Positions 47,883-57,330 of a DNA stretch of 64,000 nt are shown in pieces. The translations under genes and the position numbers were made by a program. Source of the stretch: Oikopleura dioica (Eukaryota > Chordata > Appendicularia > Copelata > Oikopleuridae). The stretch is taken from the NCBI GenBank assembly GCA_907165135.1, contig OU015569.1, positions 2,852,001 through 2,916,000 on the forward strand, read 5' to 3'. Numbering within the stretch: position 1 is the first letter of the stretch; each line of letters begins with the position of its first letter. Under the pieces are notes generated by a model, which was given only the letters and a program-made list of their open reading frames with translations, was not told the origin of the DNA and did no database searches.

Positions 47883-50800
47883 TTAGCAGAATTTCGCCTT
47901 CGAGAAGTCCATCTCTGGATGTTGTTTCATGAAGTTCTTGAGCATGTCTTGTTTCTTTCTCTCTTCGCTTGTAGGCTCGCCCATCGCTTTTGCCCGCTGG
48001 TCGAACATCATCTTTTCGACCATGGAGCGAGTGTCGCCATCCAGATCTAAATTCAACCATAAAATAAACTGCAGAAATTATGAAAATAAAATAGATCTCA
48101 ATTGCAAAAATACAAAATCGGGAAATAATGGAGCATTGCGGCGCTACATGAAGTTCGGACTGCTCTTTGAAGGTTTCTTGAAAGTTGCCAAAGCTTGGAC
48201 CGAAATGCACATTCTTGACAATGCTCTGAAACCTAACCGGAGGTGCTGAAATCTTTGGCCGTTTCTGCTGATCTTTGGGAAGCATGGGTAAATTATCCAC
48301 AACTGACAAAAGGAAGTGCTCGCTCGATGTGAACCTGACATTTATTCGATCTTTCTTGCCTTTCTTCGATCTTTATAGGGGTTATATCTAACTCATAGAA
48401 CTGAAGGGATCCTAGCTTCTGCTGAATCTCCCACTTCTAGCGTAGTTTGCCTGCTCTCTATATCTGGACGAAGGAAGAAAACGAGTAAAGTATCTTTGAC
48501 GTCTGTATTTCGAGCTGGAGTAAAATAGAGGTTAATTCACGAACTGCGAGAATTACCGAATGAAGAGAAATACACGGCGGCGACCGAGCAAAGCTCGATC
48601 TAGATAAGCAAGTGACCTTAGGGGACGAGGGAGTCTAACGAATCTAAGATCCCAATACCCCCATGAGACTGAAACGTCCTCTAAGGCCAAAGTGTGTGAT
48701 TTTTGCAGGAGTATAAGCGTAAGATGAGTAACATGGCAGGTTCGAAACGTCGAGGCAGTCTGATTCGCGTTAAAAACCCTTTTTGGGAAAAAGCTTGAAT
48801 CAGATGCGAAGTTTTCGTGATGTCCGAGCGGTGATGACATGAAGGAGTAGCTGCACATGTAGAAGAACTCAAAATACGTCGGCGACGGTAAACTGTGATA
48901 ATTTCCGTACCTTTTCAGGCCCCGGTCGATGAATAGGGGACCTGAGTGGGGCAGTACTTGCGCTTAGTCGTATGACTGACCCGAGTTTGTGCCGATGTTT
49001 AGAGGTTCGACGGGCCTCGTTTCACGGTGTGCTCGTTTTGTATGTTTCGGGAGATGAGCTGCTCCAACTTCGGTTAAAGTCGCATTCGGATCGGCGCCGG
49101 CTGAGTATTGACGATCTGGTGAAGACTTTGGACGGGTTCTTTTCTTGCTGTTTTCAGTTGCTGAGCCCTCAACTACTGTTGAATTATGTTTATCGACTGA
49201 CATATGGCTATTGTCGGGCGCAGCAACCTCCGAAATCACTGTAGCATCAGCTGACATGTCCTCGGCAGTTTCATAAAGAGTACCACCAGAGTACCAGCGA
49301 TCTGACGGCTCGGCTGGAGCTACCGACGAGTCCAAAATAGATGTAGCGGTTGTATCTCCCAGATTTTCCATGTCCAATCGGCGTCTACTTTCCAAAATAG
49401 GTGATAGAGATGATCTTGGCGGTTTTTCCATAGCAACCATCGGAGTCGACGCGACCTGAGAAGATTTCCTCCCCCCCATGCGACTTCGACCCGGACTTTT
49501 CCATCGGTTTGGAAGTAGGAACAGGCGATTTTTGTGGGACTTTCGACTTAACGATTTCGGTTAAATGTGGGAATACGTACTCGGCCTCGTAGTAATCAAT
49601 CCAGCGTAAGTCGTGATTTCGTTCTGCGGCGTGAACCACGTGTTCTCGATGGATGAAATCACGTTGTCCTTTTTTATCTTCGACCATGACGACCCAGTCG
49701 TTGCTCGAAACGGCTTTCAGGGGACCTACCCAGCGTTCCTTCTTGCTTTTAGCGTCGGTCAGGTTTTCTCGCTTAATGTACACGACAGCGCCAGCGGGGA
49801 TTGGTCTCGGCTTAGGCTCGTTTTTCAGCCTGTGCTCCATGGCTCGGTCAGCAGCTTCCATCGCAGTTTTCACAATGGCTTCCGCCGATTTCGCTAAAGC
49901 TCCCACATTGAGACCAAACACCTGAGGTGTTTCCGCTGTCATTTCTGCGCCAGTAGAGTGGGTGAAAGTACTTTTTCGGCCAAACCAAACTTCTCGCGGT
50001 GAAATTTTCGTGCTTTTGTTTTTCACACTATTGAGCGCGCGCATCACGTGGGGAACGCAGTCGGCCCAAGTTTTTCGACCGGAAGATGAGTTGACCATGC
50101 AGAATAGACTGTTTTTGATAGTCCGATTCGCTCTTTCTGCGAAAGCGTTTGATTGAGGGTGAAATGCGGTACTTATTGTATGTTTTATCTGGTTAAGCTT
50201 ACACATTTCGTCAATCACGCTTGCGCAGAAGTGGGTACCTCTGTCACTGTGTAGATGTTTCGGCAAGAAATCCATGGGAAGGAAGACCTTGTAGATGAGC
50301 GCTTTTGCAGCGCAGATAGCAGTGTCGGACCGCGTCGGAATGCACCAAGTGTAGCGAGAGAAAGTGTCCGCCACCACCAAATAATACTTGAATCCGCCAG
50401 CGGGAGGCATACAAGCGAAATCGATCTGAATCGATTCGCCAGCTGTTTTTCCACGACGAAGGGTTCCAAGTGGCGGTTTGGTACGAGTTCCAGCAGATCC
50501 TTTTCTGCGTAGGCAAGGGACGCAGCTGTGGACGTAGTTAGAAACATCGTCTTGAAATGAAGGCCACCAACGTCCTCTAATCGCTCTAAAGTCCGCGGCT
50601 CGCCCAGATGACCGGACAAGTCGTGAGCTAGAAAGAGAAAGTGACTTTTTACCGCTTCCGGTACCACCGCCCGCGCGCCAGATTTGAATTGACACATCAA
50701 GCACCCGGTAGTGTTATCCAGGAACAGAGCTTTTTCCATCTTGAGTAGAGACGATTGTCGGTGGTCGGAGTCCTTCACCAGCGATTTTATGTCCAGTGGC

Positions 50801-53800
50801 TCCTTACCAGATTCCAGAAAAGTGATGATTGCACTCAGAGCAGAGTCCTCCCTTTGATAGTCCAGAATGTTATTATAATTCGCTGACACCAACGGAATCT
50901 CCATTGGCGCCGCGATAGCCTTGACGTTTACCTTATGTATCTTCACCTCTGATAAAGTGATTTTCTCCGGAAACTGATTTTCGTTCCAGAAAGGGACGAA
51001 GACACGTACTGGTGAATTCTTGTCGATTTCGTACTCGCGACCAACGGGAAACTCAGAGTCGTATCCAAGTGATTTGTCGTCCTCGCCAGGTCTGCGGCTC
51101 ATAAAGTCGGCGAATTGATTTTCTGATCCCTTGATGTAGACAATGTGAAAATCGAATTCTTCCAATCGGCTTTGCCATCGGCTTATTTTAGAATTCTTGA
51201 ACTTCTTTTTGTGTAGGAAGATCAAAGATCGGTGGTCTGTGTGAATCTGAAAGAATCTACCTTTCAGGAGCTTTTCCAGTCGCTCGCAGCACCAGACAAT
51301 GCTAAACATTTCCTTTTCTGAAGTGTTCCATTTTCTTTCAGCTTTGTTGAAGGTGTGGGAAATCGCGCTTACTAGGTGCACTCTCCCGCCATACTCTTGT
51401 AGCAGGACGCCACCCGCTGCGTACAGGCTCGCGTCTGTGTAGAGATGAAAAGACTCGTCAAAGTTAGGAAAACTTATGACTGGAGTCTCGGAGAGTCGTC
51501 GTTGAATTTCCTTGAGCGCCAAATCCGCTTCTTTGGTCCACTTGAAACAATTTGTTTCGTTCGCCGAATTTCGAACATCGTTTATGGGCTTCATTCTGCT
51601 CGAGAAGCAACCGGATGAAATAGCTTCGCCCATTTTCGTTTCTAGAAAACCTCGGATCCAATTCAATGACCCGATTAATGAAGCTAACTCCTTTTGGGAG
51701 CGTGGGGGTTTCATCTGACGAAGAGCGGAGACTTGCGCAGGGTCCGGTTTGATTCCATCTTCGTTGATGATTCGGCCCAAAAGTGAGCTTCGGATTGTAG
51801 GAAAGAGCACTTTTCGCCCTTGAGTTTAGCGTTAAACTTGCGGAGCGCGATGAATAGGTTTCGGAGAGTGTTGTAATAGCAGCTGAAAGTCTTCCCAAAA
51901 CACACTATGTCATCGATATAAGAAAGCATCTTTTTCCTGGTGGGGCTTGAGTCGAGAATTGTGTTTACGACGCGCGAGAATATATTCCCCGAGCATCGAT
52001 AACCGAATGGTAGTCTGCAGAAGGCGTAAGATTTCCCACCCCACTGGAAGGAAGTCTTGTACCTGTCGCTTTTCTTTACAGGGCACTGCCAATATCCACT
52101 TCGTAGATCAACTGTGGCGAAAAACTTATTGCCCGGTCCAATGTTCGCAATCGTATCCTCCATGCTTGGGAGATGGTAAGGGTCGGATTTGTCGGAGAGG
52201 CATTTGTTCAGGCTGTTTTTGTAGTTGATGCAGAAGCGCATTTCCCCAGATTTCTTAGGAATAGGCAATACCGGGCTGTTAAACCCTTTCTGGTCTTTGA
52301 TCTCTTCTATTATTTTCGTTTCGAGCAGTTCGGAGATGTGATCGCTGACCTGACCATGAAAAGCTTGCGGAATCGGGTGTTGACTGATGTTTCGACTCGT
52401 ACCATCAGTCGGGATTTCGATCTCGAACGGGAATTCACCCATTTTTTGACCGTCGCAGCCGAATCTGTCGTCGAATTCCAAACACAGCTCGGCGACCACC
52501 TTCTTTTGCCCCGGGTCGGCGTTTGCTGGTAGGGTAATTCCGAGTTTTTGCTTCGCTAGCTGAATGGGGCACCTGGCTGCGTTCTTGTTAGGTGCGTCCA
52601 GCTTTGGGACTTTTGGTGGCGGTTGAGTGCGGGATCGATCGCTATCCTTGACCGCTGATCTAGTAGTCAAGTATTTCTTGATTTTGGTCCGCTTCACTCC
52701 GTCCAGCTTCACCACTTGAGTCTCAGTTTGTGTGAAGGCTTCGTTGTAGCAAAATGAGAGAGTACGATTCTTATTGTCGACTGTGAAGCTGTCCGTCATC
52801 GCATTCTCTAGTATATCGCGGCCCAGTAGACTTGGGTATTTACTGCCTGGCATAATGGTGAGATTCAGGGAGAATGCAGGGCCACCATTGAATGATAAGC
52901 GGCAGGGAAGGATACCCATCGGCTGCTCGGCGGGAATATTTGGGCTGAAACCGGTGACCTTGAAGGGACAGGGCTTCAGCATCTGGAGAAATTCGTCGGG
53001 AACGTAAGCAGCGGACAGACAGGAGGACTCGGCTCCGCTGTCGACTTCCATCGATACGTCAAAACTTTTAGAGCCCGTAATGATGGTAGCCGAAGCGAAA
53101 TAAGCCTTTCCTGGTCGCTTCTTCTTCACTGTGTAAAAGTGAACGTCGAATGGTTGGAAATCTTCAACGTTCTTAGTCGTATTTATCTTCTTGGATTCTG
53201 GTTGTTTATCGTCTTTCCCATCCTTAGAATCGTTGCTGGCGCGCTTAGCATTCTTCTTCTTTTGTTCTTATTTCTGTTGAAGTGCTGGGAGACGGTCGCG
53301 CTGTCAACTCGATTCTGTCTTGTGGATTGGGCGAGACGGCAGAGTTCGTTGATATCGTAAACTTTTGATAGGCTTGGAAGGATTGCGTTGAAAACGTCTG
53401 GTTCTTCTTTCCTAAGATTCAAGTACAGCATCATCGTCGAGAATATGTCAAATATTTCATCGACCCCGGCGTCGGCTGACTTCTCTTGTCGGTAAGAGTT
53501 CAAAGTCGCTTGCTTCGCCTCGTTCATCTTTTGCAAGACGTTGGCGGTGTAGTGTGCAAACGGCTTCGAATGGTCGTATTCGACGTCGAAAACTTCGCTT
53601 AGCTTCAGTAAGTAGTGACTCTTCGCGGCGAATGATTTCTCTAGCAGCGCCTTGGCCGATTTCCAGTCTTGACAATTCAGAAATTCGGTTCCAAGTGAGC
53701 GTTCGATGTTCAAGTCGAAGTGGCTGTACACTGCTGCGATGAAAGGCTGTTCACGTGAAGGTCTGTCGCGGACGTAGGCGCGGTGATAAATGTCGGCTCT

Positions 53801-56594
53801 GCCCAAGAAGGTGTTGAAAGATGTGTTGCATGCGGCGTCCAGCTTCGGCAAGTCTTGGACGTGACGAGACCAGGTAGTGGCCACCCATGCTTCTTCTCTC
53901 ATTGTCGCATTCGTAGAGTCTTTTCCTTGATCGAGCTCGCAGGTAAGAAGCGTTGTACTGAGCTGTTCTAATTTTACTCTGCTTTCTGTGATCAAGGGCT
54001 CTAGGCTTGGCTTTAGTGATTCGTCATTTCGCACTTGTTCTTCGAGGTAGTTTACTCGATCGTTTATGCTTCTTATTTCGGTGACGGTTTCTAGCAGTGA
54101 TTTGTTCGCCGCCATAGCTCGAAATATATCGGCAGTAAGGGTTTATGGGCCTTGGATTACCTTTCAGGCCCTCAGAAAATACTGCGACTAAAAGTCGCAA
54201 TATGATGAGCTGAGGTGCCTTTTTGCGCAAACGCCCGACGATTTCTCTGTCCAGCGATTGTCGAAATTTCAAGGTCTGGTCCAAGGGTCGATTCTTCGTA
54301 AACTTCTCTCGATTTTTGGTGAAAAGTGGCGAAAGAATTATGTTTTTCTCAGTATTTTAGGTTTTCCCCGGCGTGCGTGCGTGGTTGCGTGGGCGCGACT
54401 TTCGGCGCGTGGGTCGTGGTGGCGCTCGTGCGGTGGCGCTCGCTCGGGGTGGTGTTGGTGTGGTGCGGAAAATTCTCTGAGTGGAGTTTCTCCGGCGGCG
54501 CGGTGGCGGTTGGTGATTCGGTTCCCCTCGACTCCGCTGACGGCCAATCAGCGTCCAAGTTGCGAAACTTCGGTTGTCGATGGCGGAAAAATTTATCTTT
54601 TCTCCAACGGGACTACTCTGATACCACTGAAGGGATCCTAGCTTCTGCTGAATCTCCCACTTCTAGCGTAGTTTGCCTGCTCTCTATATCTGGACGAAGG
54701 AAGAAAACGAGTAAAGTATCTTTGACGTCTGTATTTCGAGCTGGAGTAAAATAGAGGTTAATTCACGAACTGCGAGAATTACCGAATGAAGAGAAATACA
54801 CGGCGGCGACCGAGCAAAGCTCGATCTAGATAAGCAAGTGACCTTAGGGGACGAGGGAGTCTAACGAATCTAAGATCCCAATAGAACATATGTGATATAT
54901 TCTGAACGACCTGGCAGTCTCTAGACATTTGACCCTGTCCCTGCTCTTATCAGTGTTCCTGTTTTTTCTATTTAAATTGAGGGTTGCTTTTGGAGGAAAT
55001 ATTAACTAAAGAGAGAGCGAGCATTAACTAAAAAATAGATTTCCTCTGGGCTTAGCGGTGTCTGACTGAGTCTTCTCAACTTGATGCTCTTCGCGGTGCA
55101 AGATAGGAATTTTGGACCATAGACGGTCTATCGCGCTAGGCCTCGTTCTCAATTTCTTTTCTCAGATCTCTCTTGTCTGTCTTGCGTCTCAAAGCTGCCG
55201 AATTTGCGGTATGTGAATGTTATTAAGACCTGCTCCTTTTTGGAGTCCTTGGGAACGGGTATCACGGTCTCATGTGCACGATGCATGATTCGATTGACAA
55301 AGCTAAATGCCATCCAACTTTTCTACGATAAAAAAATGAATCGGCATGAGGCCAGCTACAGTTGCTGTTACCAAGAGTTCATCAAGCTTTTGATCAGTTG
55401 TGGGCTTGCCCTGCACATAGACGGGTATCTTGCTCTTTGAGGGCGTTTTGCGAACGACTTTGTGCGCTTTCTTTGACTGACACGCTCGCTTCTTACCTGA
55501 GAGCTTCGAGTTCTCGGGGTTGACCTTTTTGCAGTTAATCTTGGGATCGCTCGTGACAAGGTGGCTCCACCACTCCATTTGGTTCACTTTTTCAATGTTG
55601 ATCGTCAGAGTACCCGTGTTCAGCGTCCAGAAACTTTCTTCTTGCTAAGTAAAACTTTATTCAACAAGATCTTGTCTTTCAGAAACAATACCTTAATTTC
55701 AAATGGAAATTCCGCGTCGATGACTGGCTCTTGATTCTTCAAGGCGACGTAAAGCCGCTTCTTCTGAATCTTGACGTTGACATCGCGCGATTTCAACTTT
55801 GGGAGGCGGAAAGGTACTCTCACTTCAACCTAATAAAACATTTGTTTCTTTAGAAATTGAGATTTTCAACTTTCTACTAAAATGTCAAATGGTCTTATGA
55901 CTTGGCTGAAGACTCACCTCTTGCAAAGTCTGCGTCCACTGGTAGTTTTCCATGTCTGCGCCGTTACCCGCGTTTGGCTTCAACAAATTCTTGTCTTCTT
56001 CGTCTTCCTCTTCGTCGCAGTTCGGCTTCTGTTCCTTGAGCTCTGGGAAGCCCTTCGCGTCTCCGGCGGCCTTCTTCTCCGAGTTTTCTTTCTCGAGCGC
56101 GGCGGCCTGTTCTTCGCTCACTTCGACGATTTTGGGCGCCTTGGCTTCTTCCTCGATCCGTTTTCGTTCCCGCTCTCGTTGTTCCTCCAGCTTTTTCTGT
56201 TGTCGAGCCTTTTCTTTCTTTTTGCTATCTGCCTCTGCGTACGCGATCTTCGCATGGTGCTTTAATCAAAAAACAATCAATTTCACAGGCCCATCTCTAG
56301 CTTTTACCTCGAATCTCTCGTCAACAAGCTCTCTGGCCACCTTCTTCGCTTCCTTCAAATCTTCATCGGATCCGGTGAAAAAGTCGGTCTTGCGGCGCAA
56401 GAACGAGAAAAACACGTCGACAAGGCCACGTACTCCCCCTTCAGTGTACTGAGACAATTTAATGAGTTAGGAAGAACAAAAAAAAACAGACTCTAGTCTA
56501 GGCTATTATTTATCATTCTTGTCAAGTCTTGATTTAGACTAAGACGTACCTGGGCCATGTGAAGGAATTGACCATCGAATCTTTCGTCTGCCAT
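47883..56594 (-). CDS. NUDC: NudC, nuclear migration / Hsp90 co-chaperone
   Basis: Dynein-pathway CS-domain co-chaperone. Exons 56550-56594, 56308-56448, 55918-56259, 55692-55829, 55497-55644 and 47883-48046 total 978 nt (325 residues; human 331). The N-terminus reads [15 protein letters not shown] and [22 protein letters not shown] Lys/Glu coiled coil follows. The CS domain runs from [17 protein letters not shown] to NKVNQMEWW-like [15 protein letters not shown]. The C-terminus [18 protein letters not shown] ... [11 protein letters not shown] is the invariant NudC tail. The last junction (SKLS|DLDG) is in phase with canonical ends, yet the intron is 7.45 kb because it holds an LTR retrotransposon. 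The start follows a TCTTCAG acceptor by about 18 nt. Confidence 0.93.
48402..48654 (-). repeat. 3' LTR of the gypsy element
   Basis: 253 bp, same as 54628-54880 over its whole length by eye. TG...CA termini in the element's orientation. Confidence 0.92.
48964..49479 (-). CDS. Retrotransposon pol C-terminal extension
   Basis: 171 codons, in frame with the end of integrase only after a one-base change in the poly-G run at about 49474. Ser/Thr/Pro-rich and without recognised domain. It occupies the place where env-bearing Tor elements carry their third gene, but has no signal peptide, transmembrane segment or Cys pattern that would suggest an envelope. Confidence 0.5.
   Translation of the reverse strand: MGGRKSSQVASTPMVAMEKPPRSSLSPILESRRRLDMENLGDTTATSILDSSVAPAEPSDRWYSGGTLYETAEDMSADATVISEVAAPDNSHMSVDKHNSTVVEGSATENSKKRTRPKSSPDRQYSAGADPNATLTEVGAAHLPKHTKRAHRETRPVEPLNIGTNSGQSYD
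49385..50704 (-). CDS. Retrotransposon integrase
   Basis: Holds the Cys half of the zinc domain (HSCVPCLRR) and the DDE core: IQIDFACMP (first Asp), [10 protein letters not shown] (second Asp) and [16 protein letters not shown] (Glu), with the spacing of a retroviral-type integrase. A C-terminal SH3-like part follows ([18 protein letters not shown]...RWVGPLKAV). At about 49475-49480, in a run of seven G's (C's on the plus strand), the frame shifts into a further 171-codon frame (48964-49479) that likely encodes the natural C-terminus. Confidence 0.85.
   Translation of the reverse strand: MLDVSIQIWRAGGGTGSGKKSLSLSSSRLVRSSGRAADFRAIRGRWWPSFQDDVSNYVHSCVPCLRRKGSAGTRTKPPLGTLRRGKTAGESIQIDFACMPPAGGFKYYLVVADTFSRYTWCIPTRSDTAICAAKALIYKVFLPMDFLPKHLHSDRGTHFCASVIDEMCKLNQIKHTISTAFHPQSNAFAERANRTIKNSLFCMVNSSSGRKTWADCVPHVMRALNSVKNKSTKISPREVWFGRKSTFTHSTGAEMTAETPQVFGLNVGALAKSAEAIVKTAMEAADRAMEHRLKNEPKPRPIPAGAVVYIKRENLTDAKSKKERWVGPLKAVSSNDWVVMVEDKKGQRDFIHREHVVHAAERNHDLRWIDYYEAEYVFPHLTEIVKSKVPQKSPVPTSKPMEKSGSKSHGGEEIFSGRVDSDGCYGKTAKIISITYFGK
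50215..51810 (-). CDS. Retrotransposon pol, RT thumb, RNase H and integrase zinc domain start
   Basis: Continues RT with [14 protein letters not shown] and [12 protein letters not shown]. The RNase H of the Ty3 type has [34 protein letters not shown] and [12 protein letters not shown]. Ends with the His pair of the integrase HHCC domain ([10 protein letters not shown]). Beyond about 50575 the conserved Cys pair is found in the next frame (49385-50704), a second apparent one-base shift. Confidence 0.82.
   Translation of the reverse strand: MLFPTIRSSLLGRIINEDGIKPDPAQVSALRQMKPPRSQKELASLIGSLNWIRGFLETKMGEAISSGCFSSRMKPINDVRNSANETNCFKWTKEADLALKEIQRRLSETPVISFPNFDESFHLYTDASLYAAGGVLLQEYGGRVHLVSAISHTFNKAERKWNTSEKEMFSIVWCCERLEKLLKGRFFQIHTDHRSLIFLHKKKFKNSKISRWQSRLEEFDFHIVYIKGSENQFADFMSRRPGEDDKSLGYDSEFPVGREYEIDKNSPVRVFVPFWNENQFPEKITLSEVKIHKVNVKAIAAPMEIPLVSANYNNILDYQREDSALSAIITFLESGKEPLDIKSLVKDSDHRQSSLLKMEKALFLDNTTGCLMCQFKSGARAVVPEAVKSHFLFLAHDLSGHLGEPRTLERLEDVGGLHFKTMFLTTSTAASLAYAEKDLLELVPNRHLEPFVVEKQLANRFRSISLVCLPLADSSIIWWWRTLSLATLGAFRRGPTLLSALQKRSSTRSSFPWISCRNIYTVTEVPTSAQA
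51711..53129 (-). CDS. Retrotransposon pol, protease and reverse transcriptase part
   Basis: 472 codons. The aspartic protease has [10 protein letters not shown] (active-site DSG) and later LLGRDIL. The reverse transcriptase has [15 protein letters not shown], a [10 protein letters not shown] motif with its catalytic Asp, [12 protein letters not shown] and [11 protein letters not shown] (Y-x-D-D). The frame leaves the conserved path near 51780 and the next frame (50215-51810) takes over, implying a one-base difference in an A/G-rich stretch. With identical LTRs this could be a sequencing or assembly indel rather than decay. Confidence 0.85.
   Translation of the reverse strand: MKKKRPGKAYFASATIITGSKSFDVSMEVDSGAESSCLSAAYVPDEFLQMLKPCPFKVTGFSPNIPAEQPMGILPCRLSFNGGPAFSLNLTIMPGSKYPSLLGRDILENAMTDSFTVDNKNRTLSFCYNEAFTQTETQVVKLDGVKRTKIKKYLTTRSAVKDSDRSRTQPPPKVPKLDAPNKNAARCPIQLAKQKLGITLPANADPGQKKVVAELCLEFDDRFGCDGQKMGEFPFEIEIPTDGTSRNISQHPIPQAFHGQVSDHISELLETKIIEEIKDQKGFNSPVLPIPKKSGEMRFCINYKNSLNKCLSDKSDPYHLPSMEDTIANIGPGNKFFATVDLRSGYWQCPVKKSDRYKTSFQWGGKSYAFCRLPFGYRCSGNIFSRVVNTILDSSPTRKKMLSYIDDIVCFGKTFSCYYNTLRNLFIALRKFNAKLKGEKCSFLQSEAHFWAESSTKMESNRTLRKSPLFVR
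53183..54115 (-). CDS. Retrotransposon gag-like protein
   Basis: 310 codons, first frame after the primer-binding site. Helical, with a Trp/Tyr-rich capsid-like centre ([17 protein letters not shown]..., [19 protein letters not shown]). No CCHC zinc knuckle is seen; the C-terminus is a basic stretch (NRNKNKRRR) that could bind RNA. It overlaps the upstream extension of the protease-RT frame, so expression of pol probably needs a frameshift near 53150-53270. Typical gag position and size; sequence family unrecognised. Confidence 0.7.
   Translation of the reverse strand: MAANKSLLETVTEIRSINDRVNYLEEQVRNDESLKPSLEPLITESRVKLEQLSTTLLTCELDQGKDSTNATMREEAWVATTWSRHVQDLPKLDAACNTSFNTFLGRADIYHRAYVRDRPSREQPFIAAVYSHFDLNIERSLGTEFLNCQDWKSAKALLEKSFAAKSHYLLKLSEVFDVEYDHSKPFAHYTANVLQKMNEAKQATLNSYRQEKSADAGVDEIFDIFSTMMLYLNLRKEEPDVFNAILPSLSKVYDINELCRLAQSTRQNRVDSATVSQHFNRNKNKRRRMLSAPATILRMGKTINNQNPRR
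54628..54880 (-). repeat. 5' LTR of the gypsy element
   Basis: 253 bp, identical to the other LTR. It should carry the element's promoter. ATAGAAC follows it on the NudC side. Confidence 0.92.
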
Positions 56595-57330
56595 TATGCC
56601 CGACACACAAATCTGAAGAAAAGAACAGGTCATAGATCAATTCTAGCGTAAATTTTAACTGTATCAAAGAATTCATTGAAGTTTAACATCAATAAATTTT
56701 AATAAGCAATCCATGCTTTTATTATCGTAAAGTTATCTGCTATATTGTTATTTTGATAATAATAAAATACTATAATATTATAGTAGTACTTCTATCAAAT
56801 TAATTTAAAATGATAAAATTAAATGTTGAGAATTTTCTCTTTTCATTAGAGTGGGAGTAAAGGGTTGACTTGCTTGACGCGTAGTGACTTGTGGCTTAGA
56901 GCTGAGCTGAGAGGGCGGCCAATAAGCGTTGTGGTCTTCGTTTTTTTTTCTTTTCACTACTGCGATGGCGCTCGGCGGCGGCTCACTCTCTTCTGGGCCG
57001 CGGCGGATCCGTCAGTTCGCGGAGCCGAGAACGAGCAACGACGGGGCGCAAAAGAAGCAGCACGACAACAAAAGAGAGAGAAATTACCACACAACGCACG
57101 GTGATCGATCCAACGTGAAAAAAGCGTCACTCTTAAATCACACACACACTCAGTCAAAGACACAAGCTCGCCAGAGAGACGTATCCACTAACGCTACTCC
57201 TCGCAACTCAAACTGAGGCAGGAGCTGCTACTCTTCACGGGAAGAGACTGCAGGAAGAGCAAGAACAGAAAATAACAACCCTCATCTTTCAAATCAGTCA
57301 AGATCGTCCTGGTCATGATCTAAGACCTCC
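56595..57330. other. Divergent promoter region NudC / inositol kinase
   Basis: About 740 bp between two start codons on opposite strands. It contains a very AT-rich tract (56690-56820) and a GC-rich patch (56880-57030). No gene or repeat recognised. Confidence 0.4.

Larger units (their letters stand above)
48402..54880 (-). mobile_element. Ty3/gypsy-type LTR retrotransposon (Tor-like), 6.5 kb
   Basis: 253-bp LTRs at 48402-48654 and 54628-54880 are identical by eye. In element orientation they run TGGGATC...CCCTTCA. The flanking duplication reads ATAGAAC on both sides (48395-48401 and 54881-54887). ATA is also the internal sequence next to the 3' LTR, so the true duplication may be 4-5 bp. 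A primer-binding site TGGTATCAGAG lies 1 nt inside the 5' LTR (54616-54626), and a CATGGGGG polypurine-like stretch precedes the 3' LTR (about 48656-48664). Gene order is gag, protease, reverse transcriptase, RNase H, integrase, as in Ty3/gypsy. No envelope-like frame is seen. The insertion lies in the NudC intron in the same orientation as NudC. Confidence 0.92.

Noticed and set aside
49474-49480. Programmed frameshift at the end of integrase
   Set aside because: A plain poly-G run with no downstream structure evident. An indel or sequencing error in a homopolymer is the simpler reading.
53457-53675. Several 60-130-codon frames antisense or shifted within gag and pol
   Set aside because: They overlap frames with clear retrotransposon motifs and have no features of their own.
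55303-55496. Read-through of NudC exon 5 into an alternative C-terminus (with a [13 protein letters not shown] stretch)
   Set aside because: It looked NudC-like, but the true conserved tail was found at 47883-48046, joining in phase from the GTAAGA donor at 55496. The read-through is intronic sequence.
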